A stretch of 64,000 nucleotides of DNA from Lachnospiraceae bacterium. GTDB lineage: Bacteria; Bacillota; Clostridia; Lachnospirales; Lachnospiraceae. Location: positions 106,353 through 170,352 of the forward strand of contig JAAUZU010000029.1 of NCBI GenBank assembly GCA_014804445.1, read 5' to 3'. Below, one piece after another: positions 34,509 through 43,454 of this stretch. Numbering within the stretch: the stretch's first letter is position 1; each line of letters begins with the position of its first letter. Below the pieces are notes generated by a model that ran no database searches, was not told the DNA's origin, and was given only the letters and a program-made list of their open reading frames with translations. The position numbers and the translations under genes are program-made.

Positions 34509-35359
34509 TGAGAGCGAAACGATTTATTACCAACTCAGCCTGCCATGTGCTGCTGGCTATCCTCAGCATTATCTGGGTTCTGCCGATATTCTATGTTGTA
34601 CTGACCTCATTCCGTAAGGAAGGCGGTTCCTATAAGAGTTATATATGGCCCAGAGGCTTTACGCTGGATAATTATAAGAATCTGTTCCATGGAAACAGCG
34701 GTGTTGATTTTCCAAGATGGTTTATGAATACCTTGATCATTGCGATATTCAGTACAATACTTTCCGCATTCTTTGTGCTGTGCGTTTCCTATGTTATGAG
34801 CCGCCTGCGCTTTAAGATGAGAAAGCCGTTCATGAACATTGCGCTGATACTCGGTATGTTCCCGGGCTTTATGTCCATGATAGCAGTGTACTACATCTTA
34901 AAGGGCTTAGGCTTTTTGGAGACAGGTGTGTTGAAGCAGGTAGCGCTTGTGCTGGTCTATTCCGGCGGTGCAGGACTTGGCTTCTATATGGCGAAGGGAT
35001 TTTTTGACACGATTCCCAAGACCATTGACGAGGCGGCTTATATAGACGGCGCGACCAAATGGGATACCTTTATCCATGTGACGATTCCCATGTCGAAGCC
35101 GATTATCACATATACGCTGCTGACCGCATTCATGGGTCCCTGGGTGGATTACATTTTTGCAAAGGTTATCATGGGAAATGAAACGCCCTATTATACCATT
35201 GCAATCGGTCTGTGGAATATGCTGGAAAAGGAATTTGTAGAATATTACTATACGCAATTCTATGCCGGCTGCGTTGTGATTTCCATACCGATAGCGATTC
35301 TCTTCCTGATGACGCAGAAATGCTATGTGGAAGGAGTATCGGGAGCCGTAAAAGGCTGA
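34508..35359 (+). CDS. ABC sugar permease, MalG-like
   Basis: A 283-residue permease with six hydrophobic segments and the EAA loop TIDEAAYIDGATKWDTFIHV. ATG shares one base with the preceding stop, so translation is coupled to the MalF-like protein with which it should form the pore. A strong terminator follows, separating the transporter from the downstream enzyme genes. Confidence 0.93.
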   Translation: MRAKRFITNSACHVLLAILSIIWVLPIFYVVLTSFRKEGGSYKSYIWPRGFTLDNYKNLFHGNSGVDFPRWFMNTLIIAIFSTILSAFFVLCVSYVMSRLRFKMRKPFMNIALILGMFPGFMSMIAVYYILKGLGFLETGVLKQVALVLVYSGGAGLGFYMAKGFFDTIPKTIDEAAYIDGATKWDTFIHVTIPMSKPIITYTLLTAFMGPWVDYIFAKVIMGNETPYYTIAIGLWNMLEKEFVEYYYTQFYAGCVVISIPIAILFLMTQKCYVEGVSGAVKG

Positions 35360-35387
35360 TTGTTTTACAGAGAAGTACGAAAAAAGA

Positions 35388-35427
35388 GCTGCCGCGAAAA
35401 ACGTTTCTATTTTGCGGCAGCCTTTTT
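35388..35427 (+). terminator. Terminator after the transporter operon
   Basis: Stem GCTGCCGC (35388-35395) with GCGGCAGC (35414-35421), loop of 18, then CTTTTTA. Confidence 0.85.
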
Positions 35428-35465
35428 AAACTAAGGGTTTTGCCCGAACTTAGGAGTGAGGAATT

Positions 35466-37388
35466 GTGAAAACCTTTGTATATAGAGAAGATTTTGACGA
35501 CTGTTTCCGGTATGACGGAAAGGATTTAGGGGCAAAGTGTACGGCGGAAGGGACGGTTTTTAAGGTGTGGAGCCCTTTTGCTGAAAAAATAGAACTGCGG
35601 CTCTACCGAAATGACAACAAGGAAGCATGTATCATAAGGGAAATGGAGCCGGAGGACAGGGGCGTGTGGAAGCAGGAATTTGAAGAAAACCTGCACGGCA
35701 TGTATTATGATTACCTTGTATATACGAACGGGCAGGCGATACGCACTGCCGACCCCTATGCTACGGGCTGTAACTGTAACGGGCGCAAAAGCATGGTGGT
35801 CAATCTGAAACTGACGGACCCGGTGGGGTTTGCGGAGGATAAAGCGCCGGAGTCGGAACCGGAGAAGATTATATACGAGCTGCATATCAAGGATTTTTCC
35901 TATGATGCGGACAGCGGGGTTTCGGAGGCATACCGCGGAAAGTATAAAGCATTTACGGTGCAGGGGACAAATGGAAGTTATCCGACCTGCATGGAATATT
36001 TAAGGGATCTGGGCGTTACCCATGTGCACCTTATGCCGTTTTTTGATTATGGTTCCGTGGACGAAGCAGGAAATGCCGGGCAGTATAACTGGGGCTACGA
36101 CCCTTTAAATTACAATGTGCCGGAGGGCTCCTATGCCACTGATGTGTCCGATGGCACGGTCAGAATACGGGAGTGCAAGGAAATGATTCAGGCACTTCAC
36201 AAAAAAGGGATGCGCGTTATCATGGATGTGGTGTATAATCATACTTATAGCGAGGATTCGTGGCTGCAGCGTATGGCGCCGGGTTATTATTACCGTCACA
36301 AGGAGGACGGCAGTTTGTCGGATGGCTCCGCCTGTGGAAATGACATTGCCGCAGGAAGGGCGATGGTAGACAATTACATTGCGGATTCCGTGATGTACTG
36401 GGCGAAAGAGTACCATATAGACGGCTTCCGCTTTGATTTGATGGGACTTCTGACCGTGGAATTGATGAACCGGATACGGCGCGAGCTAAATGAAGCGTTT
36501 GGCGAGGGCGAAAAAATCCTGTATGGCGAGCCGTGGCGGGCGGATGCATCGCCCATGGAGGATGGTACACAGGCGGCGTTAAAGGAAAATATGGAAAGCC
36601 TTGACGAGGGCATCGGTATTTTCAGTGACGACACCAGAGATGTGATTAAAGGCCATGTGTTTGATGAAAAGGAGCCCGGCTTTGTCAATGGCGGTTCCGG
36701 TCTGGAGGCTTTGCTCTTGTTTGCCGTGACAGGCTGGCGGGACGGCGGCGCGTGCTTCAGACCGAAGAGCTGCGCGCAGATTATCAACTATGTGTCTGCA
36801 CATGACAATTTTACCCTTTGGGATAAGCTGGTGTATTCCATGCACGAGGAGCCTGATTTTGAAAAGAAATACGAGGATGTGCTTTCGGCAAACAAGCTGG
36901 CGGCGTTTATCTATTTTACCTGTCAGGGCAATCTTTTTATGCAGGCCGGAGAGGAGTTTGGTCGTACCAAATTCGGGGAAGGCAACAGTTACAATTCTCT
37001 GCCGGAGATTAATATGCTGCGCTGGAGCAGAACGGTGGAATACAAGGAGCTGGTGGAGTATTATAAAGGATTGATTCGTCTCAGGAAGCATCTGCCGGGG
37101 CTGTGCGATAAATCGGCTTCTGCTTCCACGCGGATTACAGAGAAAAAAATACACAAGAGCGGCGTGGTTTCCTTCCGCGTGGACAATACAAGTCCGGATA
37201 AGGAAGGCGCCTCAGAGCTGCTGGTGATTTACAATGCTGATACCGAAGATTATCCCTTTCGACTGCCGGAGGGCACATGGGCGGTTTTGGCTGACGGGAT
37301 GGCGGCGGACATAAAGCGTGCCTTGCATACAGAAGAAAAAGAGGTTTTGGTTGCGGCGCACAGCGGTATGCTGCTCGCCTTGATATAA
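35466..37388 (+). CDS. pulA: Type I pullulanase (GH13)
   Basis: A 640-residue debranching enzyme that hydrolyses alpha-1,6 links in pullulan and limit dextrins. A CBM48-like N-terminal domain is followed by the signature YNWGYDPLNYNVPEGSY and the catalytic residues Asp324 (GFRFDLMGL), Glu355 (YGEPW) and Asp447 (SAHDNF). No signal peptide, so it is cytoplasmic and works on imported dextrins. It starts at GTG 35466. Stop and next start lie 20 bases apart, so it shares an operon with the glucanotransferase gene. Confidence 0.93.
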   Translation: MKTFVYREDFDDCFRYDGKDLGAKCTAEGTVFKVWSPFAEKIELRLYRNDNKEACIIREMEPEDRGVWKQEFEENLHGMYYDYLVYTNGQAIRTADPYATGCNCNGRKSMVVNLKLTDPVGFAEDKAPESEPEKIIYELHIKDFSYDADSGVSEAYRGKYKAFTVQGTNGSYPTCMEYLRDLGVTHVHLMPFFDYGSVDEAGNAGQYNWGYDPLNYNVPEGSYATDVSDGTVRIRECKEMIQALHKKGMRVIMDVVYNHTYSEDSWLQRMAPGYYYRHKEDGSLSDGSACGNDIAAGRAMVDNYIADSVMYWAKEYHIDGFRFDLMGLLTVELMNRIRRELNEAFGEGEKILYGEPWRADASPMEDGTQAALKENMESLDEGIGIFSDDTRDVIKGHVFDEKEPGFVNGGSGLEALLLFAVTGWRDGGACFRPKSCAQIINYVSAHDNFTLWDKLVYSMHEEPDFEKKYEDVLSANKLAAFIYFTCQGNLFMQAGEEFGRTKFGEGNSYNSLPEINMLRWSRTVEYKELVEYYKGLIRLRKHLPGLCDKSASASTRITEKKIHKSGVVSFRVDNTSPDKEGASELLVIYNADTEDYPFRLPEGTWAVLADGMAADIKRALHTEEKEVLVAAHSGMLLALI

Positions 37389-37407
37389 AAGGAAAGGAAC
37401 CGGACAC

Positions 37408-38898
37408 ATGAAAAGAGCAAGCGGGATTCTGCTTCCGGTGGCAAGCCTGCCTTCCAAATATGGAATAGGCTGTTTTTCAAAGGAAGCATATGCATTTATC
37501 GACAAATTGGTGGAAGCGGGGCAGAGCTATTGGCAGATTCTGCCGCTTTCCCCTACAAGCTATGGGGATTCTCCCTATCAGTCGTTTTCGTCTTTTGCGG
37601 GCAATCCCTATTTTATTGACCCCGATGCGCTGGTGGAAGAAGGCGTGCTGACGGAGGAAGAATGCGAGTCGTTTGACTTTGGCAGTAACCCTGTGCAAAT
37701 TGACTATGAAAAACAGTACAGACAGCGTTTTCTTCTGCTGCGGCTTGCCTATGAGCGCAGCAATATTGCACAGAATCCGGATTTTATCCGTTTTATGGAA
37801 CAAAATGCAGACTGGCTTGAGGACTATGCTCTTTTTATGGCGGTCAAGCAGCGCTTTGGCGGAGCGGCATGGAGCGAATGGGCGGAGGATATCAAAAAGC
37901 GCTGGTCCTTTGCACTGGATTATTATCGGCGGGAGTGTTATTTTGACATTGAATTTTATAAGTATCTGCAGTTTGTATTTCAGAAACAGTGGAGCAGGCT
38001 GAAGCGGTACGCAAACGAAAAAGGAATTCGGATTATCGGGGATATTCCCATCTATGTGGCATTTGACTCCTCGGATGCATGGGCGCATCCGGAGATGTTC
38101 CAGTTTGACGGCGAGTATTGTCCGACTGCCGTGGCGGGCTGTCCGCCCGACGCCTTTGCCGAGACGGGGCAGCTTTGGGGCAATCCCTTGTACCGCTGGG
38201 AATACCACAGGCAGACAGGTTACCAGTGGTGGTGCCGCAGGATGGAGCATTGTTTTTCCTTGTATGATGTGGTGCGGATTGACCATTTCCGCGGCTTTGA
38301 CGAGTATTACAGTATCCCGTGGGGGGATGAGACGGCGGAGCACGGACATTGGGAGAAGGGACCCGGTATGGAGCTGTTTTGGGCGCTGCGTGCAAGGCTT
38401 GGAGAGCAGGAAATTATTGCGGAGGATTTGGGCTTTCTGACGGAGTCGGTTATGCGGCTTTTGGAGGAAAGCGGATACCCCGGTATGAAGGTGCTGGAGT
38501 TTGCCTTTGATCCGCGGGAGAAATCGGATTATCTGCCGCACAGCTATCATAAAAACTGTGTGGTTTATACAGGCACCCACGACAACGAGACGCTGGTGCA
38601 GTGGTACAAAGGTCTTGACGACGAAAGCAGAGCGTTTGCAGAAGAATACATGGACAATGCGGCAACGCCGGACAAAGAAAAATATTGGGATTTTGTGCGC
38701 ATGGCAATGCTGAGTGTTGCCGACACCTGCGTCATTCCTGTGCAGGACTATCTGGGACTGGATAAAGAGGCGCGAATTAACAAGCCCTCCACGCTGGGCG
38801 GAAACTGGCTGTGGAGAATGACAGAAGGGATGTTGACCGAAGAAGTCATTGAAAAAATACGGCGGCTTACCGAAATCAGCGCACGCTTACCGGAATAA
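37408..38898 (+). CDS. malQ: 4-alpha-glucanotransferase (GH77)
   Basis: A 496-residue amylomaltase that transfers maltodextrin chains to other glucans and frees glucose. Family marks: MKRASGILLPVASLPSKYGI at the start, SPTSYGDSPYQSFS, Asp292 (RIDHFRGFDEYY), Glu339 (IIAEDLGFLT) and Asp392 (GTHDNETLVQW). Length is typical. AAAGGAAAGGAA precedes the ATG. It works with pullulanase and debranching enzyme on imported dextrins or glycogen. A terminator follows. Confidence 0.95.
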   Translation: MKRASGILLPVASLPSKYGIGCFSKEAYAFIDKLVEAGQSYWQILPLSPTSYGDSPYQSFSSFAGNPYFIDPDALVEEGVLTEEECESFDFGSNPVQIDYEKQYRQRFLLLRLAYERSNIAQNPDFIRFMEQNADWLEDYALFMAVKQRFGGAAWSEWAEDIKKRWSFALDYYRRECYFDIEFYKYLQFVFQKQWSRLKRYANEKGIRIIGDIPIYVAFDSSDAWAHPEMFQFDGEYCPTAVAGCPPDAFAETGQLWGNPLYRWEYHRQTGYQWWCRRMEHCFSLYDVVRIDHFRGFDEYYSIPWGDETAEHGHWEKGPGMELFWALRARLGEQEIIAEDLGFLTESVMRLLEESGYPGMKVLEFAFDPREKSDYLPHSYHKNCVVYTGTHDNETLVQWYKGLDDESRAFAEEYMDNAATPDKEKYWDFVRMAMLSVADTCVIPVQDYLGLDKEARINKPSTLGGNWLWRMTEGMLTEEVIEKIRRLTEISARLPE

Positions 38899-38902
38899 AC
38901 AA

Positions 38903-38928
38903 GGAAAACCGCTTCGGCGGTTTTTCCC
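38903..38928 (+). terminator. Terminator after malQ
   Basis: Stem GGAAAACCGC with GCGGTTTTTCC closed by a stable TTCG tetraloop; T run inside the right arm. The following gene begins 17 bases later, so some read-through or a new promoter is needed. Confidence 0.75.
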
Positions 38929-38944
38929 ATGAATGGAGACGATT

Positions 38945-40936
38945 ATGAAATTTATATATGGAAAACAGGATTTTCAGACATTGGAGCGGGGAGAGGAAAA
39001 CTGCTTTCTGATGACGAACGGGCTTGGGGGATTTTCTTCCCTTACCATGACCGGTTCCTGCAGCCGGAATGACCATGCGGTGCTGATGGCATGTATGCAC
39101 GCGCCCAACAACAGGGTCAATATGATACACAGGCTGGAGGAGATGCTGTGTATGGGGGAAGAAAAGATACATATTTCCAGCCAGCGGTTTGCCGACGGCT
39201 CTGCAGAGGAGGGATTTCTCTATCAGACACGCTTTTCCTACGAGGATTATCCGCAATTCAGCTATCTGATAAAGGGAGTGGAAATCATGCGCACTCTGGT
39301 TGTAAAGCAGGGAGAAAACACGGTGGGTATATCCTACGAAATCAAGAACCGTTCGGATAAGGCGGTAACGCTTTTTGTGTATCCCCACTTGCAGTTTGTG
39401 CCGAAGGGTGCGCTGCTCTCCAAGGAGCAGTCCTTTACGGTGGAAGGACGAAAAATCAGCGCAAACGGAAAGCAGCTTTACTGTGAGACAAACGGGGAAT
39501 TTTCGGAGCTGCCCCTTCGCTTTTTTGACAATCTCTATTATGCCTATGACGCCTGTGACGGCAGGCGGGAAACGGGCTGCACGGCTGTCAACCACCGTGT
39601 CAGGCTGACTGTTTCTGCGGGGCAGACGGACACACTTTCCATCGTCTATGGTGTGATGAAGGAGCTGCCTTCTGTAGAGGAGATGCTTGCGTGCATGAAG
39701 CAGCGCCGGCGCGCGCTGGAGCGACAGGCGGGTTTTGCGGACGAGACGGCAAAGACGCTTGCTGTCAATGCGGACCAGTTTATTTCCTATCGCGCATCAA
39801 CGGCAAAGCAGACGATACTGGCGGGATTTCCTTTCTTTGAGGACTGGGGCAGGGATACCATGATTGCCATACAGGGGCTCTGCCTTGCCACAAGGCGGTA
39901 TGAGGAGGCGGAGAGCATCTTAAAGACCTTTCTTGCCTACTGCAAAAAAGGTTTGATGCCGAATCTGTTTCCGGAGGGAAAAGAAGCGCCCGGGTACAAT
40001 ACCGTGGATGCCTCGCTTCTGTTTATTCTTGCCGTGTATGAATATTATAAGAGGACAAGGGACATTGCCTTTGTAAAAAGCGCCTACGGGACGATGGCGG
40101 AGATCATAGAATGGTACAAAAAGGGCACGGACTTTGGCATTGGCATGGATACGGACGGGCTGATTTTTGCGGGAAAGGATTTGGACCAGGTTACATGGAT
40201 GGACGTCAGGGTGGGGGATATCCTGCCCACGCCAAGGCATGGTAAGCCTGTGGAAATCAATGCTTACTGGTACAATGTTCTGCGCATTATGGAGGAGTTT
40301 CAGAAGCTTTGTCCCGCGCAGAAAGCCGATAAGGAGAAGGTAGCGGGCGCTGGAAGTGCGGTGACAGTACAGGAATGGGACTATGGACGGCTTGCCGATT
40401 TGGTGAAGGAAAGCTTTGCAAAGTTCTGGAATGAAGAGACAGGCTGCTTAAAAGACGTGCTCTCCGGCACAAAGGCGGATTTGCAGATTCGCTGTAACCA
40501 GATTTGGGCGGTTTCTCTGCCCTTTTCGGTGCTTTCTCCTGAGAGGGAAAGCCAAGTGGTGGAGACGGTGTTTCGGAAGCTGTACACTCCCTATGGGCTT
40601 AGAACGCTGGACCCTGCGGATGGGGAATTCTGTCCTGTCTATGGCGGTGAGCAGCTAAAAAGAGACTTGGCGTACCATCAGGGGACGGTGTGGGTATTCC
40701 CGCTGGGCGGCTATTACCTTGCCTATCTGAAGGTGCATGGATATTCTGAGGAAGCAAAGATGTATGTAAAGGAACAGCTTGCGAGTATAACCGCAGCGCT
40801 GCGGGAGGGCTGTATCGGGCAGCTTCCTGAGATTTACGACGGCGCGAATCCGGTTTCGTCGAAGGGCTGTTTCGCACAGGCGTGGAGCGTGGGAGAAATG
40901 CTGCGCGTGTATGATGTGCTGCGGGAGGAAGTGTGA
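38945..40936 (+). CDS. Glycogen debranching enzyme (amylo-alpha-1,6-glucosidase, GH133)
   Basis: A 663-residue GH133-type enzyme. The N-terminal domain begins with ENCFLMTNGLGGFSSLTMTG and RNDHAVLMACMHAP; the catalytic (alpha/alpha)6 domain has AGFPFFEDWGRDTMIAIQGL, KGLMPNLFPEGKEAPGYNTV and YHQGTVWVFPLGGYYLAYLK. It removes alpha-1,6 branch glucose from glycogen or limit dextrins. ATG 38945 (GGAG six bases upstream) is preferred over 38933. The stop lies one base before the next start. Confidence 0.92.
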   Translation: MKFIYGKQDFQTLERGEENCFLMTNGLGGFSSLTMTGSCSRNDHAVLMACMHAPNNRVNMIHRLEEMLCMGEEKIHISSQRFADGSAEEGFLYQTRFSYEDYPQFSYLIKGVEIMRTLVVKQGENTVGISYEIKNRSDKAVTLFVYPHLQFVPKGALLSKEQSFTVEGRKISANGKQLYCETNGEFSELPLRFFDNLYYAYDACDGRRETGCTAVNHRVRLTVSAGQTDTLSIVYGVMKELPSVEEMLACMKQRRRALERQAGFADETAKTLAVNADQFISYRASTAKQTILAGFPFFEDWGRDTMIAIQGLCLATRRYEEAESILKTFLAYCKKGLMPNLFPEGKEAPGYNTVDASLLFILAVYEYYKRTRDIAFVKSAYGTMAEIIEWYKKGTDFGIGMDTDGLIFAGKDLDQVTWMDVRVGDILPTPRHGKPVEINAYWYNVLRIMEEFQKLCPAQKADKEKVAGAGSAVTVQEWDYGRLADLVKESFAKFWNEETGCLKDVLSGTKADLQIRCNQIWAVSLPFSVLSPERESQVVETVFRKLYTPYGLRTLDPADGEFCPVYGGEQLKRDLAYHQGTVWVFPLGGYYLAYLKVHGYSEEAKMYVKEQLASITAALREGCIGQLPEIYDGANPVSSKGCFAQAWSVGEMLRVYDVLREEV

Positions 40937-40937
40937 G

Positions 40938-41657
40938 ATGTACCAGAATTATATTTTTGATTTATACGGCACGCTGGCGGATATCCGCACCGACGAGGAT
41001 AAGCCGTATTTGTGGAAGAAGCTTGCCGAACTCTATGCATCCTTCGGGGCTTTTTACAGTCCGGCAGAGTTGAAAAGGGAGTTCCGTCGGCTGGAGCAGA
41101 AAGAGAAAGAGGCGCTTGGCGGCAAGGATGCAGAGCCGAATTTGCGCTGGGTGTTTGCAAAGCTGTATCAGCAAAAAGAGATTGTCTGTGACGACACGCA
41201 GGCGAAGATGACGGCAGTTTTTTTCAGAACGCTTTCCAGGGAGAAACTTGCCCTTTACGACGGTGTGGAGGCATTTTTAAAGGAGTTGAAGAGAAGGAAA
41301 AAGAACATTTACTTGCTTTCCAATGCGCAGGCGGACTTCACGGAGCCGGAGCTTTGTATGCTGGGAATTGTTCCTTATTTTGACGGCATTTTCCTCTCCT
41401 CCAAACAGGGAGTCAAAAAGCCTTCTCCCGCATTTTTTAATGGGCTGCTCAAACAATACAGGCTGGTAAAGAAAGAGAGCATTATGATAGGAAACGACGA
41501 GGCAGCGGATATCGCAGGCGCATGTGCAGTGGGTATGGATTCCCTGTACATCCACACGGATATTTCCCCAAAGGAATACGGGGTGTACAGTGCTTCCTAC
41601 CGCATTATGGACGGGGATTTCAGGAAAATTGCGCCGTTGGTGCTGCGGCAGGAGTAA
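40938..41657 (+). CDS. HAD-superfamily hydrolase
   Basis: A 239-residue HAD protein: motif I FDLYGTLAD (Asp8), motif II YLLSNAQ, motif III Lys in QGVKKPSPAFF, motif IV IGNDEAADIAGA. The residue two after the nucleophile is Tyr instead of the Asp used by phosphatases as general acid; this form (DxYGT) also occurs in dehalogenase-like and other subgroups, so substrate and chemistry are uncertain. ATG follows the debranching gene stop by one base with GGGAGGAAG upstream, so it belongs to that operon. Confidence 0.87.
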   Translation: MYQNYIFDLYGTLADIRTDEDKPYLWKKLAELYASFGAFYSPAELKREFRRLEQKEKEALGGKDAEPNLRWVFAKLYQQKEIVCDDTQAKMTAVFFRTLSREKLALYDGVEAFLKELKRRKKNIYLLSNAQADFTEPELCMLGIVPYFDGIFLSSKQGVKKPSPAFFNGLLKQYRLVKKESIMIGNDEAADIAGACAVGMDSLYIHTDISPKEYGVYSASYRIMDGDFRKIAPLVLRQE

Positions 41658-41697
41658 TGCGAAAAAGTTTTTGCAAAAAGTTCTCGCCTCAAATAAA

Positions 41698-41726
41698 TTG
41701 AAATGGTTATGGGCATATGATAAAAT
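41698..41726 (+). promoter_or_regulatory. Promoter of the carboxypeptidase gene
   Basis: TTGAAA (41698-41703), 17 bases, TAAAAT (41721-41726), about 65 bases before the ATG. Confidence 0.6.
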
Positions 41727-41791
41727 GAACACATCTTTTAAAATGTACAGGAAAGATGGAAGGATAAAGCGTTTCAGAAAGCTGACAGAGA

Positions 41792-42946
41792 ATGACCATG
41801 GAACCATATTTGGATGACAGAGATGAAGAGAGAGAATTCCGCATTCGCTACGAGCGAAGAAGACGTATGCGGCTTGAGCGGCAGCGGCGCATAAGACGAC
41901 AGCGTATGTTGAAAAGGCTTTTGTGCCTGATCGGACTTATTGTGCTGGCAGTCTTTATCGGTTTTGCCATAAAACACGGCAGAAAACAGGAAGCGGATGA
42001 AATTCTGTCAAAGGTACAAAGTGCGGGGGCTGTAAGGCGAACCGGTGAACCGAATATGGCTGGGGCGGAGGGAGAGATAACAGAAACTGAGATAAGCGTA
42101 TCAGAACCGCAACAAGAAAAGCCCTTTTATAGCTTTGCAGTAACACCGGACACAGTTACCATTTACGATGAGGAAGTAATTAGTACAAATGCCATTCTGG
42201 TCGATGAAAGTGCAGATATCATCATTGCCGCAAAAGGCGCAGATGAAAGAATCTATCCCGCTTCCATGACAAAGGTACTGACGGTGCTTGTAGCAGCGGA
42301 GCAGATTAAGGAAGAAGATTTGGATGACATCTTCACCATGACTTTGGAAATTACCGATTATGCCTACGTAAATGATTGCAGCTCAGTGGGATTTTTGAAT
42401 GGAGAAGAAGTAACAGTGCGTGATTTGTTTTACGGAACCGTGCTGCCGTCCGGAGGTGATGCTGCATTAGGGCTTGCGACTTATATAGCAGGTTCCCATG
42501 AGGCATTTGTTGATATGATGAATGCAAAATTGGAAGAGCTTGGGATAGCGGACAGCGCACATTTTACGAATTGTATAGGACTTTATAATGAAGACCACTA
42601 TTGCACTGTTTATGATATGGCTGTTATTATGAAGGCGGCTATGCAGAACGAGTTGTGCAGGGAATTTTTGTCTGCACATATTTATACCACTGCGCCGACG
42701 GAACAACATCCGGATGGGATTACAGTTTCTAATTGGTTCCTGCGGAGAATTGAGGATAAGGAAACAGGGGGAGAGGTATTGTGCGCTAAGACGGGGTATA
42801 TAACCCAGGCCCAAAACTGTGCGGTAAGCTATGGTGTTTTTGCAGGCGGAACACCGTATATTTGTGTAACGGTAGGTTCAACCAGCGTTTGGAGATGTAT
42901 CTATGATCATGTGGAAATTTATAATAGGTATATTCCTGCTTCCTGA
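41792..42946 (+). CDS. D-alanyl-D-alanine carboxypeptidase (S11 family, DacA-like)
   Basis: A 384-residue penicillin-binding protein. A very basic N-terminus is followed by a membrane segment (LLCLIGLIVLAVFIGFAI), a linker, and the catalytic domain outside the cell. Ser158 and Lys161 form the SxxK motif (YPASMTKVL); KTG occurs in CAKTGYITQAQNCA. The second motif, usually SxN, reads SGGDAA here. It trims the terminal D-Ala of peptidoglycan stem peptides. The start is uncertain: ATG 41792 and 41798 both lack a good ribosome-binding site. Confidence 0.85.
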   Translation: MTMEPYLDDRDEEREFRIRYERRRRMRLERQRRIRRQRMLKRLLCLIGLIVLAVFIGFAIKHGRKQEADEILSKVQSAGAVRRTGEPNMAGAEGEITETEISVSEPQQEKPFYSFAVTPDTVTIYDEEVISTNAILVDESADIIIAAKGADERIYPASMTKVLTVLVAAEQIKEEDLDDIFTMTLEITDYAYVNDCSSVGFLNGEEVTVRDLFYGTVLPSGGDAALGLATYIAGSHEAFVDMMNAKLEELGIADSAHFTNCIGLYNEDHYCTVYDMAVIMKAAMQNELCREFLSAHIYTTAPTEQHPDGITVSNWFLRRIEDKETGGEVLCAKTGYITQAQNCAVSYGVFAGGTPYICVTVGSTSVWRCIYDHVEIYNRYIPAS

Positions 42947-43049
42947 GAAGGTTGTTTTCCTTTTCGCCAGAAAAAATTGACATGTTTTTTTCTTTTTGTT
43001 ATAATTTATCCAATGTAGATAGGCGTGTGCAAAACTTTTTTGTAACACA

Positions 43050-43126
43050 GGAAATGTTCAATATAGACAAAATAAGGGCGACTTGCCACGCTTCGGAGCC
43101 CGTTTTTGTCTATATTGAACATTTCC
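43050..43126. repeat. Long hairpin with perfect 23-bp stem
   Basis: Arms 43050-43072 and 43104-43126 are exact complements (beginning GGAAATGTTCAATATAGAC). The 31-base loop holds a further GGGC/GCCC pairing. It lies ~100 bases beyond the carboxypeptidase gene, with no T run at a terminator position. It may be a small mobile repeat (MITE-like) or a structured RNA. The surrounding 42947-43300 has no credible gene. Confidence 0.85.
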
Positions 43127-43195
43127 GTCACTTGCAGAAGATATTTTGCAATTACCCATATCCAAATAGAAAAGAAAGGTGGCTTACGTGTGTTT

Positions 43196-43292
43196 ATTTG
43201 TATTTGCATCGGTCGTATCCGTATAACAGGGCGATAAAAAAGCAGATATATTGTCTCATGTAAATGGGATTTTTTTGCATGCAAATACAAAT
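43196..43292. repeat. 14-bp inverted repeat in the region before the erm-like gene
   Basis: ATTTGTATTTGCAT (43196-43209) and ATGCAAATACAAAT (43279-43292) are perfect complements 69 bases apart. They end about 35 bases before the putative leader peptide at 43327 and could form a basal stem of the leader RNA. Confidence 0.7.
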
Positions 43293-43326
43293 GTCATATG
43301 TAGGTAGGCAAGATGTGAGGAGGCTC

Positions 43327-43362
43327 ATGTTTTGCTCTGTTTGCCATATTGTATCGTTTTAG
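43327..43362 (+). CDS. Putative 11-residue leader peptide of the erm-like gene
   Basis: ATG with GAGGAGG just upstream encodes MFCSVCHIVSF. Its TAG stop overlaps the first base pairs of the hairpin at 43361, the layout of attenuator leaders that control macrolide-resistance methyltransferases. The peptide does not match an Erm leader that I know, so function is inferred from position. Confidence 0.5.
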   Translation: MFCSVCHIVSF

Positions 43363-43402
43363 CAGGAAAAGTCCGTTTGCGGAGGATTTACCTGCTTTTT
43401 TG
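43361..43402 (+). terminator. Attenuator-like terminator upstream of the erm-like gene
   Basis: AGCAGG (43361-43366) pairs with CCTGCT (43391-43396), with additional A-T and C-G pairs inside, and is followed by a T tract interrupted by GTTGCC. It lies between the leader peptide and the gene, so it may cut transcription unless ribosome stalling changes folding. Confidence 0.6.
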
Positions 43403-43454
43403 TTGCCTTTTTCAAAAGAAACTATGAATTGATTTGGAAATGGAGATGATTTAT

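Noticed and set aside
37477..38580. 367-residue minus-strand frame
   Set aside because: Antisense of malQ; no motifs or ribosome-binding site.
42952..43290. Open frames on both strands across the hairpin region
   Set aside because: They are created by the inverted repeat (the same residues on both strands) and have no start signals.
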